Source of the DNA: Opitutus terrae PB90-1
GTDB taxonomy: Bacteria; Verrucomicrobiota; Verrucomicrobiia; Opitutales; Opitutaceae
DNA length: 64,000 nt
Direction of reading: 5' to 3'
Assembly: GCF_000019965.1 (NCBI RefSeq)
Contig: NC_010571.1
Location: forward strand, 930,001 to 994,000
In this document: in pieces, positions 41,077 to 50,022 of the stretch
How the letters are laid out: the number at the start of each line of letters is the position of its first letter
Position numbering within the stretch: the first letter of the stretch is position 1
Position numbers and translations under genes: made by a program
Notes under the pieces: generated by a model
What the model saw: the letters and a program-made list of their open reading frames with translations, nothing else
Database searches by the model: none
What the model was told of the DNA's origin: nothing

Positions 41077-41559
41077 GATCGTTCTCGTTCTCTTACTCTT
41101 TCTCGTTCTCTCAGGCGCCAGCAGTTTCGACGGAATAGGATGCCTGGTCCTCGTTGGTCTGTATGGCAAATCGTGCAATCAGACCGGCGATCATCGCGAC
41201 CACGCCGATAAGGATATCCTTTCCCTCGGCTGTTAAGTGTGAATCGAGCTTCTGCCGAGCGACAAGCACGTCCAGGCAAGCGGCACACTCAAGCGAGGAG
41301 CCCCGCGCGATGTCGAGGTAGCGGCATCGATCCGTCGTCGAACGCTTGCCGTTACCTTCCGCAATGTTGAGCACAACGCTCGTTGAGGCCCGGTCTAATT
41401 GATCTTTGGCCGCCAGCTTGGCAGGTAATTCCTCGATTATCGGCCCCACCCACGCCACGAACCGAAGCGCCTCTTGATAGGCGCGAAGTTTCTCGTGATC
41501 AAATTGCGCGGTCATTCCGGAAGGAGAACGAGAAAGAGAACGAAGAACGAGAACGATTA
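41077..41559. mobile_element. Inverted-repeat cassette D enclosing a four-helix-bundle gene
   Basis: The left arm (41077-41112, GTTCTCGTTCTCTTACTCTT...) and the right arm (41524-41559, GAGAACGAGAAAGAGAACGA...) are inverted partners with about 90% identity over 35 bp. Each is built from iterated GAGAACGA words. The only gene inside fills the interior almost exactly: its stop touches the left arm and its start lies 8 bp inside the right arm. The miaB stop codon falls at the right edge. A gene-less palindrome with the same arms lies at 58409-58500. Confidence 0.65.
41111..41515 (-). CDS. Four-helix-bundle protein (S23/bAvd-like)
   Basis: A 134-residue all-helical protein. FDHEKLRAYQEALRFVAWV starts helix 1. 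QLDRASTSVVLNIAEGNGK is the signature of the family, first seen in proteins encoded by intervening sequences of 23S rRNA genes and related to the Avd accessory protein of diversity-generating retroelements. YLDIARGSSLECAACLDVL is the third helix. Such proteins form positively charged pentamers and may bind nucleic acid. Here no rRNA is nearby; the gene sits alone between inverted repeats and may be their mobilising or stabilising partner. Confidence 0.9.
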   Translation of the reverse strand: MTAQFDHEKLRAYQEALRFVAWVGPIIEELPAKLAAKDQLDRASTSVVLNIAEGNGKRSTTDRCRYLDIARGSSLECAACLDVLVARQKLDSHLTAEGKDILIGVVAMIAGLIARFAIQTNEDQASYSVETAGA

Positions 41560-42999
41560 TTTCCTATTTCTTTCACGCCCAACTCCGGCGAGCATCAGCT
41601 CCCCGTACAACGTGCTCACGCTCGCCCGCGTGATCCGCAGCGACACGAGCCGGCCCACGAGATCCGGCGTGGCTTCGAAAATGCACACACGGTTGCCACG
41701 GGTGCGACCCGTGAAGCGTTGCCCCGTCTTGTCGGGACCTTCGACGAGCACTTCCTCCACCGTATCGAGCAGGAGCGCGTTCCGGCGCTCGGAGTTTTGC
41801 CGCAGCAACTCGAGCAGGAGCTGGTTGCGCTGTTCCTTCACGTCCTCCGGCACCTGGTCACCCCTCTCCGCCGCCGGCGTACCCGTGCGCACGGAATATT
41901 TGAAAACGTAGGCCATATCGTAATTGCAGGCCTCGAACAGCTCGCGGGTCTGCTCGAAATCCTCATCCGTCTCGCCCGGAAACCCGACGATCACATCCGT
42001 CGAAAAATACATGTCGCTGCGCACCGCCCGCAGCGCGTCGACGATCTCGCGATAGCGTTCGCGCGTGTAGGGCCGGTTCATCGCGCGCAGGATCCGGTTG
42101 CTGCCGCTTTGCAGCGGCAGATGCACGTAGCCGCAGAGCTTCGGCAGCCGACCGTAAGCGGCCACGAGGTCGTCCTTGAACCCGCGCGGATGCGGCGAGG
42201 TGAAGCGGATCCGTTCGATCCCATCGAGCGCGTGGACGCGCTCGAGCAACTGCACGAAGGGAGAAATCCCGTTCGTGTGCGTGTAGTCGCGACGGCCGTA
42301 GCTGGTGACGATCTGACCGAGCAGCGTGACCTCGCGAACGCCGCGCGCGGCGAGTTGCTCGCACTCGCGCACGATGTCGTCCATCGGCCGCGAACGCTCG
42401 TCGCCGCGGGTTTTCGGGACGATGCAGAACGCGCAATCCATGTTGCAGCCCTGCTGGATCGAAACGAAGGCGGTGATCTGCGGCGGGGGGGCGGCGGCGC
42501 CGCGCAGTTGAGAGTTGAGCGTTGAGGGTTGAGAGTCGGAATCAGAATCCTGCGGGAGGAGGTGGTCCTTGATCGTGTTCTGCGAGCCGGCTTCCTCGCC
42601 GATGTCGACGATCGTCTCGCCGATCGGCACGCCGGCGTCGCGCGCGGCGCGCAGGTTGTCCAGATAGCCGGGCACCTGGTGAAATTTCTGCGTGCCGACG
42701 ATCAGGTCCACGTCGGGCAGCTGATCCAGCAGCGACGCGCCGCGGTTCTGGGCCATGCAGCCGAGAATCCCGAGCACGAAGTCCGGCTGCTTCTTTTTGC
42801 GCTGCTGCAGGTAGCCGGCTTTGCCGATGGCCTTCTGTTCGGCGGCATCGCGCACGGAGCAGGTGTTGAGCAGCAGGATGTCGCAGTCGTTCTCGTCCGC
42901 GACGATCCGGTAACCGCGCGCGCGCAGCATCGCCGCGACCGCCTCGCTGTCGCGCTCGTTCATCTGGCAGCCGTAGGTCTTGATGTGGACGCGATTCAC
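41557..42999 (-). CDS. miaB: tRNA-2-methylthio-N6-dimethylallyladenosine synthase, with inserted repeat peptide
   Basis: A 480-residue radical-SAM methylthiotransferase acting on i6A37 of tRNA. I take a GTG start at 42999 giving VNRVHIKTYGCQMNERDSEA. The UPF0004 cluster Cys are in GCQMN, LLNTCSVRD and LGCMAQ. The radical-SAM cluster is GCNMDCAFCIVPKTRGDERS. GDDRS..TFPGETDEDF-type VGFPGETDEDFEQT and a C-terminal TRAM domain follow. The linker between the first two domains (SDSDSQPSTLNSQL) is encoded by a GAGAGTTGA repeat arm, in frame. The stop codon lies at the edge of cassette D. Confidence 0.95.
   Translation of the reverse strand: MNRVHIKTYGCQMNERDSEAVAAMLRARGYRIVADENDCDILLLNTCSVRDAAEQKAIGKAGYLQQRKKKQPDFVLGILGCMAQNRGASLLDQLPDVDLIVGTQKFHQVPGYLDNLRAARDAGVPIGETIVDIGEEAGSQNTIKDHLLPQDSDSDSQPSTLNSQLRGAAAPPPQITAFVSIQQGCNMDCAFCIVPKTRGDERSRPMDDIVRECEQLAARGVREVTLLGQIVTSYGRRDYTHTNGISPFVQLLERVHALDGIERIRFTSPHPRGFKDDLVAAYGRLPKLCGYVHLPLQSGSNRILRAMNRPYTRERYREIVDALRAVRSDMYFSTDVIVGFPGETDEDFEQTRELFEACNYDMAYVFKYSVRTGTPAAERGDQVPEDVKEQRNQLLLELLRQNSERRNALLLDTVEEVLVEGPDKTGQRFTGRTRGNRVCIFEATPDLVGRLVSLRITRASVSTLYGELMLAGVGRERNRK
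42506..42537. repeat. Single GAGAGTTGA repeat arm inside miaB
   Basis: GTTGAGAGTTGAGCGTTGAG followed by GGTTGAGAGT, the same word set as repeat B arms at 25601-25720. Translated on the minus strand it gives QPSTLNSQL in the MiaB linker. Confidence 0.7.
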
Positions 43000-43120
43000 A
43001 GGCGGAGCGGTCCTACGTAGCCACAGCGTCCCGCGCGTCAACGCGGGAAACCCAAGCCATGCTCGGCATCCTCAGCGATATTTGGGGGCGGTCATCGGCA
43101 CCTAACTGCACCGAAGCGAG

Positions 43121-45601
43121 TTACGGGTTCACCGCGATCTGCGTGGTCACGTCGGTGCCGTCCTGCTCGAGCCGGGCTTGGTTCGTGCGCGCGGACAGCG
43201 TGTTGCCGTGCGAATCGCTGCCGGGCTGGAACTGCAGCTGCGTCAACCCGCTGACCTGCACGGGTCGGCCGTTGGCCTGCTCCAGGTCGCCGCCCGTGAT
43301 CCACGTGTTGCCGTTGGCGCTGCCGATCACGAGCACCGGTGTCGCCTCGTCGAACGCCGTGATGTCGCCAAGATAGACCGGCCCGTCGAACGTCACCCCG
43401 GGTGCGTAGAGCCCGGTGAGCCCCTTACTGGCGAAATACGTCGCGTTTGCCGTCCGCACGCCGCCGAACCGGCCGTTGCTGCTCTGGATCGCGATGAAGG
43501 CGATGTCCGCAAACCCGTCGTAGTTCACGCCGTCTTTGAACAGCGTCTGGTTCACCGCCGTCGCCCGGCCCACGGTAAACACCGACAGGTTCGTCTGCTC
43601 GGTCGCGCCGGTGATCACAATCCCCGCATGGCCCTTCATGTAGCTGAAGTTTTGATTGTAGTTCACCGGCAGTGCCGGCCCCGACGGCGCGTCCAACACC
43701 AGCGAGAGCGTGCCGGGACCGCTGAACTCGATCTGCACGATGTCATTGTCGGCATCGATGAACGATGTCCGCGTAATCTGATTCGCTGCAAAATCCGCCG
43801 TGATCGATTCCGCCGCACCCGTCACGGCGACCTGATCGAACACGTTGCCGTTCGAGTGCCTGATATTCGCGCCGATTTCCTCGCCGGTGCCAATCACCTT
43901 GCTCGTCGTGGTTACGCCCACAATGGCCGCGCCACTCACCGTCACGCCGCCCGGGCTGGTGACCAGCGCCTGATATAGCCCCGTTTGGGCGGGCTGCACG
44001 CTGTCGAGCGTCAGCGTGTCAGTTGTGGCGCCAGCGACCGCTCCGCCGTTTTGCTGCCACTGAAATGTCGCCGTGGCGTCCGCCGCCACGTTGAGCACGA
44101 CCGGGGCGCCGGCGGCGAGCGCTTGACTGGCAGGTTGGGCCGTGACGGTCGGAGCGGCTCTGACTGAGAAATCGTCCAGCAACAGCTGTCCCGTTCCAAT
44201 AGGCGCGGCGCTGGTGGAGAAGCCGAGCGCCTGAAAATAGAATCCGCCCGTCGAGAGCGTCGGCCAATCGGAGGTCGCGATCGTGCGCAGCGTCGAATAG
44301 GTGACACCGTCGTCAAAGCTGCAGCTCGCCGTCAGGAGTCTCGTGGTGGCGTCCCACGCGATCCGCAGCCGCACGCCTGCATTCTCCGGCGCGGTCAGGT
44401 TCACGCCTGGATCCGACGGGCTCATGGCTTCAGCGCGCACCACCAGCTGGCTATTGGTCCTGAACAGCGAAATCTCGTAGTAGGAATCAACGCCCGCGCT
44501 GACCTCGATGCTCACGGCGGAGAAGGTGCCGGACTCCGGTACGTGCCGATTCGTGGCGGTCACGTCCATCACCCAACTCGTCGTGTAACTTGCCAGCGTC
44601 CGCGCGACGTTGTTCTTCGGAACGCCGTCACCGTCCCACTCCAGCAGGTAGCTGCCCTTGCCAGCGCCCTTGGTGAACTCGAACGCGGACCCGTTGAACG
44701 TGCCCAGTCCGTTCGTGCCTTCCGTCAGATACGGCAGCCGAAAGAAGAACTCCCACTTGTCAGCACCGCCGCTGAAATCGTCAGAACCGGCGAACCGGCC
44801 AGTGCCCAGCGGAGACACGCTCATATCGTCAAAAGTGATCTGACCGGCCGCGATCGCGCCGCTGGTCGGCGCCACCCCGACGAGCTGCAAGCCGAAGCCG
44901 TTGGCATAGGGCGCGCCAATCCCTGCCTCGGCACCGGCAAGCGCGAACGATCGCACCGCCTCGAACCGCGTGCCGCCATCCGTACTGAAAGAAGCCGTCA
45001 TTGTCCGCGTGGCCGCGATCCAAGTCAGCCGCAGGAGAACGTTCGCCGTGGCGGCGATCGGGATTCCCTGCGTGTTCCGCACCCAGCCGCCGCTCCCGCC
45101 GTTCAGCGTCGCGTCCCACCGCCCCCACTCCGCGACCAACTGCTTGCCGCTGCTCGCACTGGTCGAGAGATACGCCCCGTAGTAGGCGCTGCTGCTGATA
45201 TTGCCGCCGCCGGTGTCCGCGAGCGTGTAGGCCTCGAGTCCGGCGGAGGCGAAACCCGCAGCCGGCGCAGCCGAGTTGGACACCTTCACCGTGGCCTGCC
45301 AGTCGACGCCAAACGATTCGCCGCTCGTGCTCGGGCTGATCCAACCGAGCGCGCGTGTCGTCGCTCCCGTGGATTGCGCCGCGGTAAACTCCAGCCGTTG
45401 GTTGCGCTCGGCAAACGCGCCGCCGCTCCCGCTGACGTCAGTCTCGAACCGCCAGCGGAGGCCAGCGCCGATCGTGAGCGTATTGTCGTTGAAATCGTCC
45501 GAGCCGAACAGCGTTTGCGCGTGCAGCGACGCGAAGCTGGAAAACGCCAAGGCGCCGAGCAACAGTCCGGTGCGGACCAAGCGGGAATGAATGGGGAGCA
45601 T
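43121..45601 (-). CDS. Large secreted protein with duplicated β-sandwich domains and an Ig-like domain
   Basis: An 826-residue exported protein. A signal peptide (TGLLLGALAFSSFASLHAQ) is followed by two related modules, about 30-260 and 275-490. Each begins GSDDFNDNT/GSDDFSGGADKW and holds LRLTWIAATRTMTASFSTDGG/LRIAWDATTRLLTASCSFDDG near its end, a concanavalin-like layout. An Ig-like domain follows (about 495-575, PASQALAAGAPVVLNVAADATATFQWQQNGG). The last 250 residues are unassigned. It is common to find such surface or secreted proteins in Verrucomicrobia. It is not followed by a recognisable PEP-CTERM or GlyGly-CTERM tail. Confidence 0.8.
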   Translation of the reverse strand: MLPIHSRLVRTGLLLGALAFSSFASLHAQTLFGSDDFNDNTLTIGAGLRWRFETDVSGSGGAFAERNQRLEFTAAQSTGATTRALGWISPSTSGESFGVDWQATVKVSNSAAPAAGFASAGLEAYTLADTGGGNISSSAYYGAYLSTSASSGKQLVAEWGRWDATLNGGSGGWVRNTQGIPIAATANVLLRLTWIAATRTMTASFSTDGGTRFEAVRSFALAGAEAGIGAPYANGFGLQLVGVAPTSGAIAAGQITFDDMSVSPLGTGRFAGSDDFSGGADKWEFFFRLPYLTEGTNGLGTFNGSAFEFTKGAGKGSYLLEWDGDGVPKNNVARTLASYTTSWVMDVTATNRHVPESGTFSAVSIEVSAGVDSYYEISLFRTNSQLVVRAEAMSPSDPGVNLTAPENAGVRLRIAWDATTRLLTASCSFDDGVTYSTLRTIATSDWPTLSTGGFYFQALGFSTSAAPIGTGQLLLDDFSVRAAPTVTAQPASQALAAGAPVVLNVAADATATFQWQQNGGAVAGATTDTLTLDSVQPAQTGLYQALVTSPGGVTVSGAAIVGVTTTSKVIGTGEEIGANIRHSNGNVFDQVAVTGAAESITADFAANQITRTSFIDADNDIVQIEFSGPGTLSLVLDAPSGPALPVNYNQNFSYMKGHAGIVITGATEQTNLSVFTVGRATAVNQTLFKDGVNYDGFADIAFIAIQSSNGRFGGVRTANATYFASKGLTGLYAPGVTFDGPVYLGDITAFDEATPVLVIGSANGNTWITGGDLEQANGRPVQVSGLTQLQFQPGSDSHGNTLSARTNQARLEQDGTDVTTQIAVNP

Positions 45602-45986
45602 GCTGGATGTGTGTGGAAAAGGGTCCGGTTCGACGCAGCGGGACTCACGTTTGCGGATTCTGCCCGCTCCGGGTGAGGCCCACGAGGTCGTCCCGACGAG
45701 GGTGCCTGGGTTGCGCGTGTGCGCCGAGCGAGAGGATCGGGACCGCCGTGCAAGCCAAAGGCCTGCCGACGGACCATCGGTCGTCGAAGTGGAACATGGG
45801 GGAAGCTGGTGTGGTGCCCGAGTCGGGCGCAGCGGTTGATGGCAGTTAAAAACAGAACGTCAACGCCAGGCTCGCGTCGGAGCGGCCCGTCCGGTCATTC
45901 GCCATTTTCTTTGCCCGTCACCGTGCGACGCGTTGCAGGTTCTCGGAACCCGCCCCAGGCTCCGTGGTCACGAACCCACTGATTCC
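45602..45986. other. Divergent intergenic region
   Basis: About 385 bp between the divergent secreted-protein and transglycosylase genes. It must hold both promoters, but no clear -35/-10 pair, operator dyad or riboswitch fold stands out. Short frames here look like noise. Confidence 0.4.
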
Positions 45987-47042
45987 ATGAGCGTCCTTGC
46001 CGCCCCGATTCCGCAGCGTTGCTCCGCACGCGCACGGCCGAAATCCCGGCGCATCGCCCGCACGCTCGCAGCGTGGCTGCTGCTGACCGGTTTCGCCGTC
46101 GCCGCGGAATCCGCGCCCAAGAAAGCAAACAACGAAGAGCCGCCGTCGACCGACCAGCTTTACGAGCTTGGCAAGTCACTGTTCGAGCAATACGCGCCGG
46201 CGGAGATCAAGGAGGAATACGAATTCCCTTCCAAGGAACAGTGGGACCAGTTCGCGGCGCGGCTGCAGCAGGGATTGGAACAGGACGACCTCTCGCTCCT
46301 CGCGCAGTATGAGCCGGAGGCGCGAAGCGCGCTCACCGCGTTGCGGGCGTTTCCGGGTTACGAAGATTACGCCGACTGGCTCGAAGAGCGGCTCGACTAC
46401 ATCGAGGCGGCGAAAACCGCGACCAGCGCCGAAGCGGTCAAGCCCACGCCGGCGCCCTCGCCTTCCACCCCGGTGCCCGCGCCCACTGCGCCGGCTCCGC
46501 GCGCCACGAAGCCCGCGTCGTTACCCTATTACGACCTCTGGCTGCAACGGGTGCAGAGCCGGCCCGTGCCGGAGCGCGCGGGAAAACTGATGCCGTTGCT
46601 TCGCGACGCGTTCGCCGAGGAAGGCGTCCCGCCCGAGATCGCGTGGCTCGCGGAGGCAGAATCCACGCTCAACCCCAGCGCGCGCAGTCCGGCCGGCGCA
46701 AAGGGCCTTTTCCAATTGATGCCCGAGACCGCGCGGAATCTCGGGCTCAGCACGTTCATTCCCGACGAGCGCGGCGATCCGGAAAAGTCCGCTCGCGCCG
46801 CCGCGAAGTATCTCCGCGAGTTGCACGGTAAGTTCGGCAGCTGGCCGCTCGCCTTCGCCGCTTACAACGGCGGCGAGGGTCGCGTGCGCCGACTGCTCAA
46901 GCAGAAGGACGCGTCCACGTTCGCGGAGATCGCCTCCGCGCTGCCGTCCGAGACCCGCATGTATGTGCCGAAAGTCTGCGCGACCATCGCCGTGCGCAGC
47001 GGCGTGGCGCCTGGCGAACTGGCGCCGCCACGCGCCAGCTAA
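45987..47042 (+). CDS. Lytic transglycosylase (SLT family)
   Basis: A 351-residue exported murein lyase. I start at MSVLAAPIPQ; a signal segment TLAAWLLLTGFAVAAESA ends near 45. A helical N-terminal region is followed by a Pro/Ala/Thr linker (about 150-175) and the SLT domain (about 185-320). In it EIAWLAEAESTLNPSARSPA holds the catalytic Glu, with GAKGLFQLMPETARNLGL, SARAAAKYLRELHGKFGSW and ALAFAAYNGGEGRV-type LAFAAYNGGEGRV. Soluble lytic transglycosylases cut the peptidoglycan MurNAc-GlcNAc bond to make 1,6-anhydro ends. Confidence 0.92.
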   Translation: MSVLAAPIPQRCSARARPKSRRIARTLAAWLLLTGFAVAAESAPKKANNEEPPSTDQLYELGKSLFEQYAPAEIKEEYEFPSKEQWDQFAARLQQGLEQDDLSLLAQYEPEARSALTALRAFPGYEDYADWLEERLDYIEAAKTATSAEAVKPTPAPSPSTPVPAPTAPAPRATKPASLPYYDLWLQRVQSRPVPERAGKLMPLLRDAFAEEGVPPEIAWLAEAESTLNPSARSPAGAKGLFQLMPETARNLGLSTFIPDERGDPEKSARAAAKYLRELHGKFGSWPLAFAAYNGGEGRVRRLLKQKDASTFAEIASALPSETRMYVPKVCATIAVRSGVAPGELAPPRAS

Positions 47043-47265
47043 CGCTCCCGCAGGGTGTAGCCCGCCGTCCCGGCGGCTTGCATGACCTGCAGGAAGAGGT
47101 GAGAGCGCTTTATCCCAAGACGCTCGAGCGGGTCGTAGCCGTGTCTTTTCGATGCGGTCTGAGCGGCCACGCCGCGCGCCGGCGAGCAGCCGGGCGGGAC
47201 GCCGGGTCCACCGCGACACCGGCTTTGCCGTTGAGTCTTTCCGCACCGCTGCAAGTCTGTCGCGC

Positions 47266-48120
47266 ATGTCGCACCCCCGCCGCTTCAGCTCCACGCTTGT
47301 TCTTCTCCTGCTCGCCGCGGTGGCTTCGTTCGCCACCGGCTGCCATTATTTCAACCAGCAGCGCACCGACCGTTCCAGCAGCGTCGTCGCGTTTCTCTAT
47401 CCCCGCGAATCCAACCCGCTGCCGCCCACCGCGATCCCCGTGCTGCGACTGCCGTTGCGCGTCGGCGTCGCGTTCGTGCCCTCGGCCTCCGGCCGCATCG
47501 TCGAGGGCGGGCTCTCCGAGATGCAGAAAACGGCACTGATGGAGCGCGTCGCGAAGGAGTTCAAGGCCTACCCCTTCGTCGAATCGATCGAGATCATCCC
47601 GACGATGTATCTGCAGCCGCAGGGCGGGTTCACCAACCTCGACCAGATCCGGCGGATGTTGAACATCGATGTCGTCGCGCTGATCGCCTACGACCAGGTC
47701 CAGTTCACCGACGACAATTTCCTCTCGCTGAGCTACTGGACGATCGTGGGCGCCTACATTTTCCAGGGAAACAAGAACGACACGCAGACGCTGCTCGAGG
47801 CCGCCGTTTACGACATCCCGAGCCGGCACCTGCTTTTCCGCGCACCGGGCGCGAGTCGCGTCGAGGCCGGCTCGCAGGCGATGAACCTGTCGCGCAACCT
47901 GCGCGACGACAGCGTGCACGGGTTTGATGTCGCGACCGGCGAGCTGATCAAGAACCTCAAACTGCAGCTCGAGGAATTCCGCGAACGCGTGAAGCGCGCG
48001 CCGGGTGAAGTCCAGATCGAGCACAAGCCCGGCTACACGGGGAGCGGTTCCTTTGGCGCGGGCTTCGCCGGCGCGCTGGCCTTGCTCGCCCTCGGCCGCT
48101 GGTTGCGGCGCCGCGCGTGA
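47266..48120 (+). CDS. Rhombotarget-type lipoprotein with C-terminal sorting tail
   Basis: A 284-residue protein. The N-terminal signal peptide ends in a lipobox (FATGC, C26). The body includes SSSVVAFLYPRESNP, LPLRVGVAFVPS and LNIDVVALIAYDQVQF. The C-terminus GSGSFGAGFAGALALLALGRWLRRRA has a Gly/Ser motif, a TM helix and a basic cluster, the GlyGly-CTERM-like sorting layout read by rhombosortases. The next gene, overlapping by 4 bp, is a rhombosortase-like rhomboid. The pairing matches the known rhombotarget lipoprotein arrangement. I start at MSHPRRFSSTLVLL. Confidence 0.88.
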   Translation: MSHPRRFSSTLVLLLLAAVASFATGCHYFNQQRTDRSSSVVAFLYPRESNPLPPTAIPVLRLPLRVGVAFVPSASGRIVEGGLSEMQKTALMERVAKEFKAYPFVESIEIIPTMYLQPQGGFTNLDQIRRMLNIDVVALIAYDQVQFTDDNFLSLSYWTIVGAYIFQGNKNDTQTLLEAAVYDIPSRHLLFRAPGASRVEAGSQAMNLSRNLRDDSVHGFDVATGELIKNLKLQLEEFRERVKRAPGEVQIEHKPGYTGSGSFGAGFAGALALLALGRWLRRRA

Positions 48121-48722
48121 AATCGTCCGCGCAAACTTCCCCCGCCGCCGCGTCCGTGCCGTGGCCGTTTCCGTGGATGACGGTGGCTTTCGCCCTCGCC
48201 GCGCTCACGCTGCGGTTCTGGCCGGGCGCGGAGGCGGCGCTGGGCTACGAACGCGCGCAGATCGCAGCGGCACAGTATTGGCGGCTGTGGACGGCGCACC
48301 TCGTGCACTTCAGCTGGTCCCACCTTTTCTGGAATCTGCTGGTGTTCGTGCCCGCCGGCCTCTGGGCCGAACGCCTGTTGCCGGATCGGCTGCGGCTCTT
48401 GCTCCTGCTGGGCCCGGCGCTCATCGGCGTCGCGCTGTACGGACTCGATCCGGGGCTGGCCCGCTACGCCGGATTGTCGGGCGTGGTGGCCGGCGTGGTG
48501 GCGTTCCTGGCGCTGGTGCAATTGCGCCGTGGCACGAGCGATCGCTGGTTCTGGCGTAGCGTGCTCCTGTTGCTGGTGGCGAAGATCGGACTCGAATTCG
48601 CGCTGAGCGAACCCCTCTTCGCGCGGTTCGCCGAAACCGGCGTGCGCGCGGTTCCGCTCGCTCATGCCGCTGGCGTGCTCGGCGCAGGATTGATTCTTTT
48701 CGGCCGCCGCCGACGGCGCTGA
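48117..48722 (+). CDS. rrtA: Rhombosortase (rhomboid-family intramembrane serine protease)
   Basis: A 201-residue six-helix rhomboid protease. WRLWTAHLVHFSWSHLFWNL gives the conserved His/Asn cluster (H64, H69, N73). The catalytic Ser is in YAGLSGVVAG (S121) and the catalytic His in PLAHAAGVLGA (H183). It starts with GTG on the GTGA overlap with the stop of its presumed substrate gene, so expression is coupled. Rhombosortases cleave GlyGly-CTERM tails and pass the protein to further processing at the cell surface. Confidence 0.9.
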   Translation: MKSSAQTSPAAASVPWPFPWMTVAFALAALTLRFWPGAEAALGYERAQIAAAQYWRLWTAHLVHFSWSHLFWNLLVFVPAGLWAERLLPDRLRLLLLLGPALIGVALYGLDPGLARYAGLSGVVAGVVAFLALVQLRRGTSDRWFWRSVLLLLVAKIGLEFALSEPLFARFAETGVRAVPLAHAAGVLGAGLILFGRRRRR

Positions 48723-48868
48723 CACCGTTCGCGGCGGCGATGCCGTCGTCCGGTCGGGGCTGCACCAACCGCCAAGTCAGTTTGCCTCCGGCTCGAACCG
48801 ACGTATCGCCGCCGCGGTAGGGGTGTTGCTCCGGCGCGAGGACTGGTTAGTGGAATGCCTCGCGCCGA

Positions 48869-49651
48869 TTACTCAGGCACGCTGTAGATTTCGAGCAGCA
48901 CGTCGCCTGACGTTTCGGTCTCGGTTACCACGTGTGCGGTGTAAATTCCGGGTGGCAGCTCGACGAGGATCGCCGCGTCCTTCGCTCCCATCGGCAGCGG
49001 AAAAGCGCCGACTTGCGCCGACACGCGCGCGATCTCGGCGGCGTCGAAGCTCGCGCCCCAGTCGTCGTTGTAATTCAGGCCCGTGGCGCCGTGGTAAATC
49101 GTGAGGAACGGATCCGGCAACGGCGAGGCCACGCCTTGGGTGGCGAGCGTCGGGCCGACCGCGCGCACCAGCACCCAGCGATGCTGCGCGTCGATCACGA
49201 AACCGCCGATCATCGGTTTACCGGGTGCGACGTAGCCGCGAGCGGAGAGATTCAACAGCGAGCCGTGCGAAATCCTGGGCTCCGGGCTGGGCGCAATATC
49301 GAGATAGTCGCGTTCGCCGATCCGGTAGTGAACGCTCTCGGGATCGGCGACGAAGTTGTCCGTCGCCACCGAGCTCAGCTTGCGGTAGGCGAGCCAGGCG
49401 TCGTAGCTGACGAGATTCCGCTCCAAGGCCGCCGCGGGCACGGTGACGGTGCTCGGCACGGGCGTGGTGCTGGTCTCGCGGAATTGGCCGAGGACGGTGA
49501 GCAGCCCTTGCTTGGAGGTCCACTGCCCCGGGGCTGTCTGCTGGAAACGAGCAATTGCGATTGCATCGAGTCGCAGCGGCTCGGCGGCGGCCGCGCCGAG
49601 CGCCGCGGAAAAGGAAAACAGAAGCAGGAGGAACGAGCGAATCGAAGACAT
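48869..49651 (-). CDS. Secreted protein with Verrucomicrobia-type β-domain
   Basis: A 260-residue exported protein with signal peptide SFLLLLFSFSAALGAAAA. Its C-terminal half reads LLNLSARGYVAPGKPMIGGF, WVLVRAVGPTL, DPFLTIYHG, LNYNDDWGAS, DAAILVELPPGIYTAHV and GDVLLEIY. This module recurs in many secreted proteins of Opitutaceae that I recall, usually at the C-terminus, without a known function. The N-terminal half (FRETSTTPVPSTVTV) is unique. Confidence 0.75.
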   Translation of the reverse strand: MSSIRSFLLLLFSFSAALGAAAAEPLRLDAIAIARFQQTAPGQWTSKQGLLTVLGQFRETSTTPVPSTVTVPAAALERNLVSYDAWLAYRKLSSVATDNFVADPESVHYRIGERDYLDIAPSPEPRISHGSLLNLSARGYVAPGKPMIGGFVIDAQHRWVLVRAVGPTLATQGVASPLPDPFLTIYHGATGLNYNDDWGASFDAAEIARVSAQVGAFPLPMGAKDAAILVELPPGIYTAHVVTETETSGDVLLEIYSVPE

Positions 49652-49700
49652 GTGCGTGGGTGCTACAAATACGGAACGGCGCGGGGGCGCCGGTTGAGCG

Positions 49701-49895
49701 TCAGAGCCGGACCACCACGACCTCGGACCGCGCGTCGGCGGCCGGCCGGATTTTCCTGCGGGACGTCCGTGTGCTCCGGGCTGGTTTCACCGCTGCCGCC
49801 GCGCTGGGAAACGCGTCGACAAACCGCAGGATCATCCCGGGTTGAGCCGGAAGTTTGACGGGGGAAAGGAGGCTCGAGGAAGGAGTCGTGGACAT
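49701..49895 (-). CDS. Small hypothetical protein, 64 aa
   Basis: A short basic, Ser/Ala-rich frame beginning MSTTPSSSLLSPVKLPAQPG and ending SEVVVVRL. No ribosome-binding site or domain is seen. It may be real because the segment after it (PGMILRFVDAF) is more structured than typical shadow, but support is thin. Confidence 0.3.
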   Translation of the reverse strand: MSTTPSSSLLSPVKLPAQPGMILRFVDAFPSAAAAVKPARSTRTSRRKIRPAADARSEVVVVRL

Positions 49896-50022
49896 GGCAA
49901 TGCAGTGAGTGGATTACGTGGCCAACGCGGGTTTGGAGTCAGCCGGCCGAAAAAAATCTCGCGCCGGACCCAACGCCGGCGCCCGCGCTTGCAGATTTTG
50001 CCGAAACGCCGATCGGTGCGGG

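Noticed and set aside
41077-41559. Intervening sequence within a 23S rRNA gene
   Set aside because: Flanks are protein genes (a membrane protein and miaB) and no rRNA sequence is present.
44543-45676. 377-codon plus-strand frame opposite the secreted protein
   Set aside because: Basic, repetitive composition; the minus-strand frame has signal peptide and Ig-like domain.
45602-45986. Structured RNA in the divergent spacer
   Set aside because: GC-rich segments can pair, but no consistent conserved fold or known motif is visible by eye.
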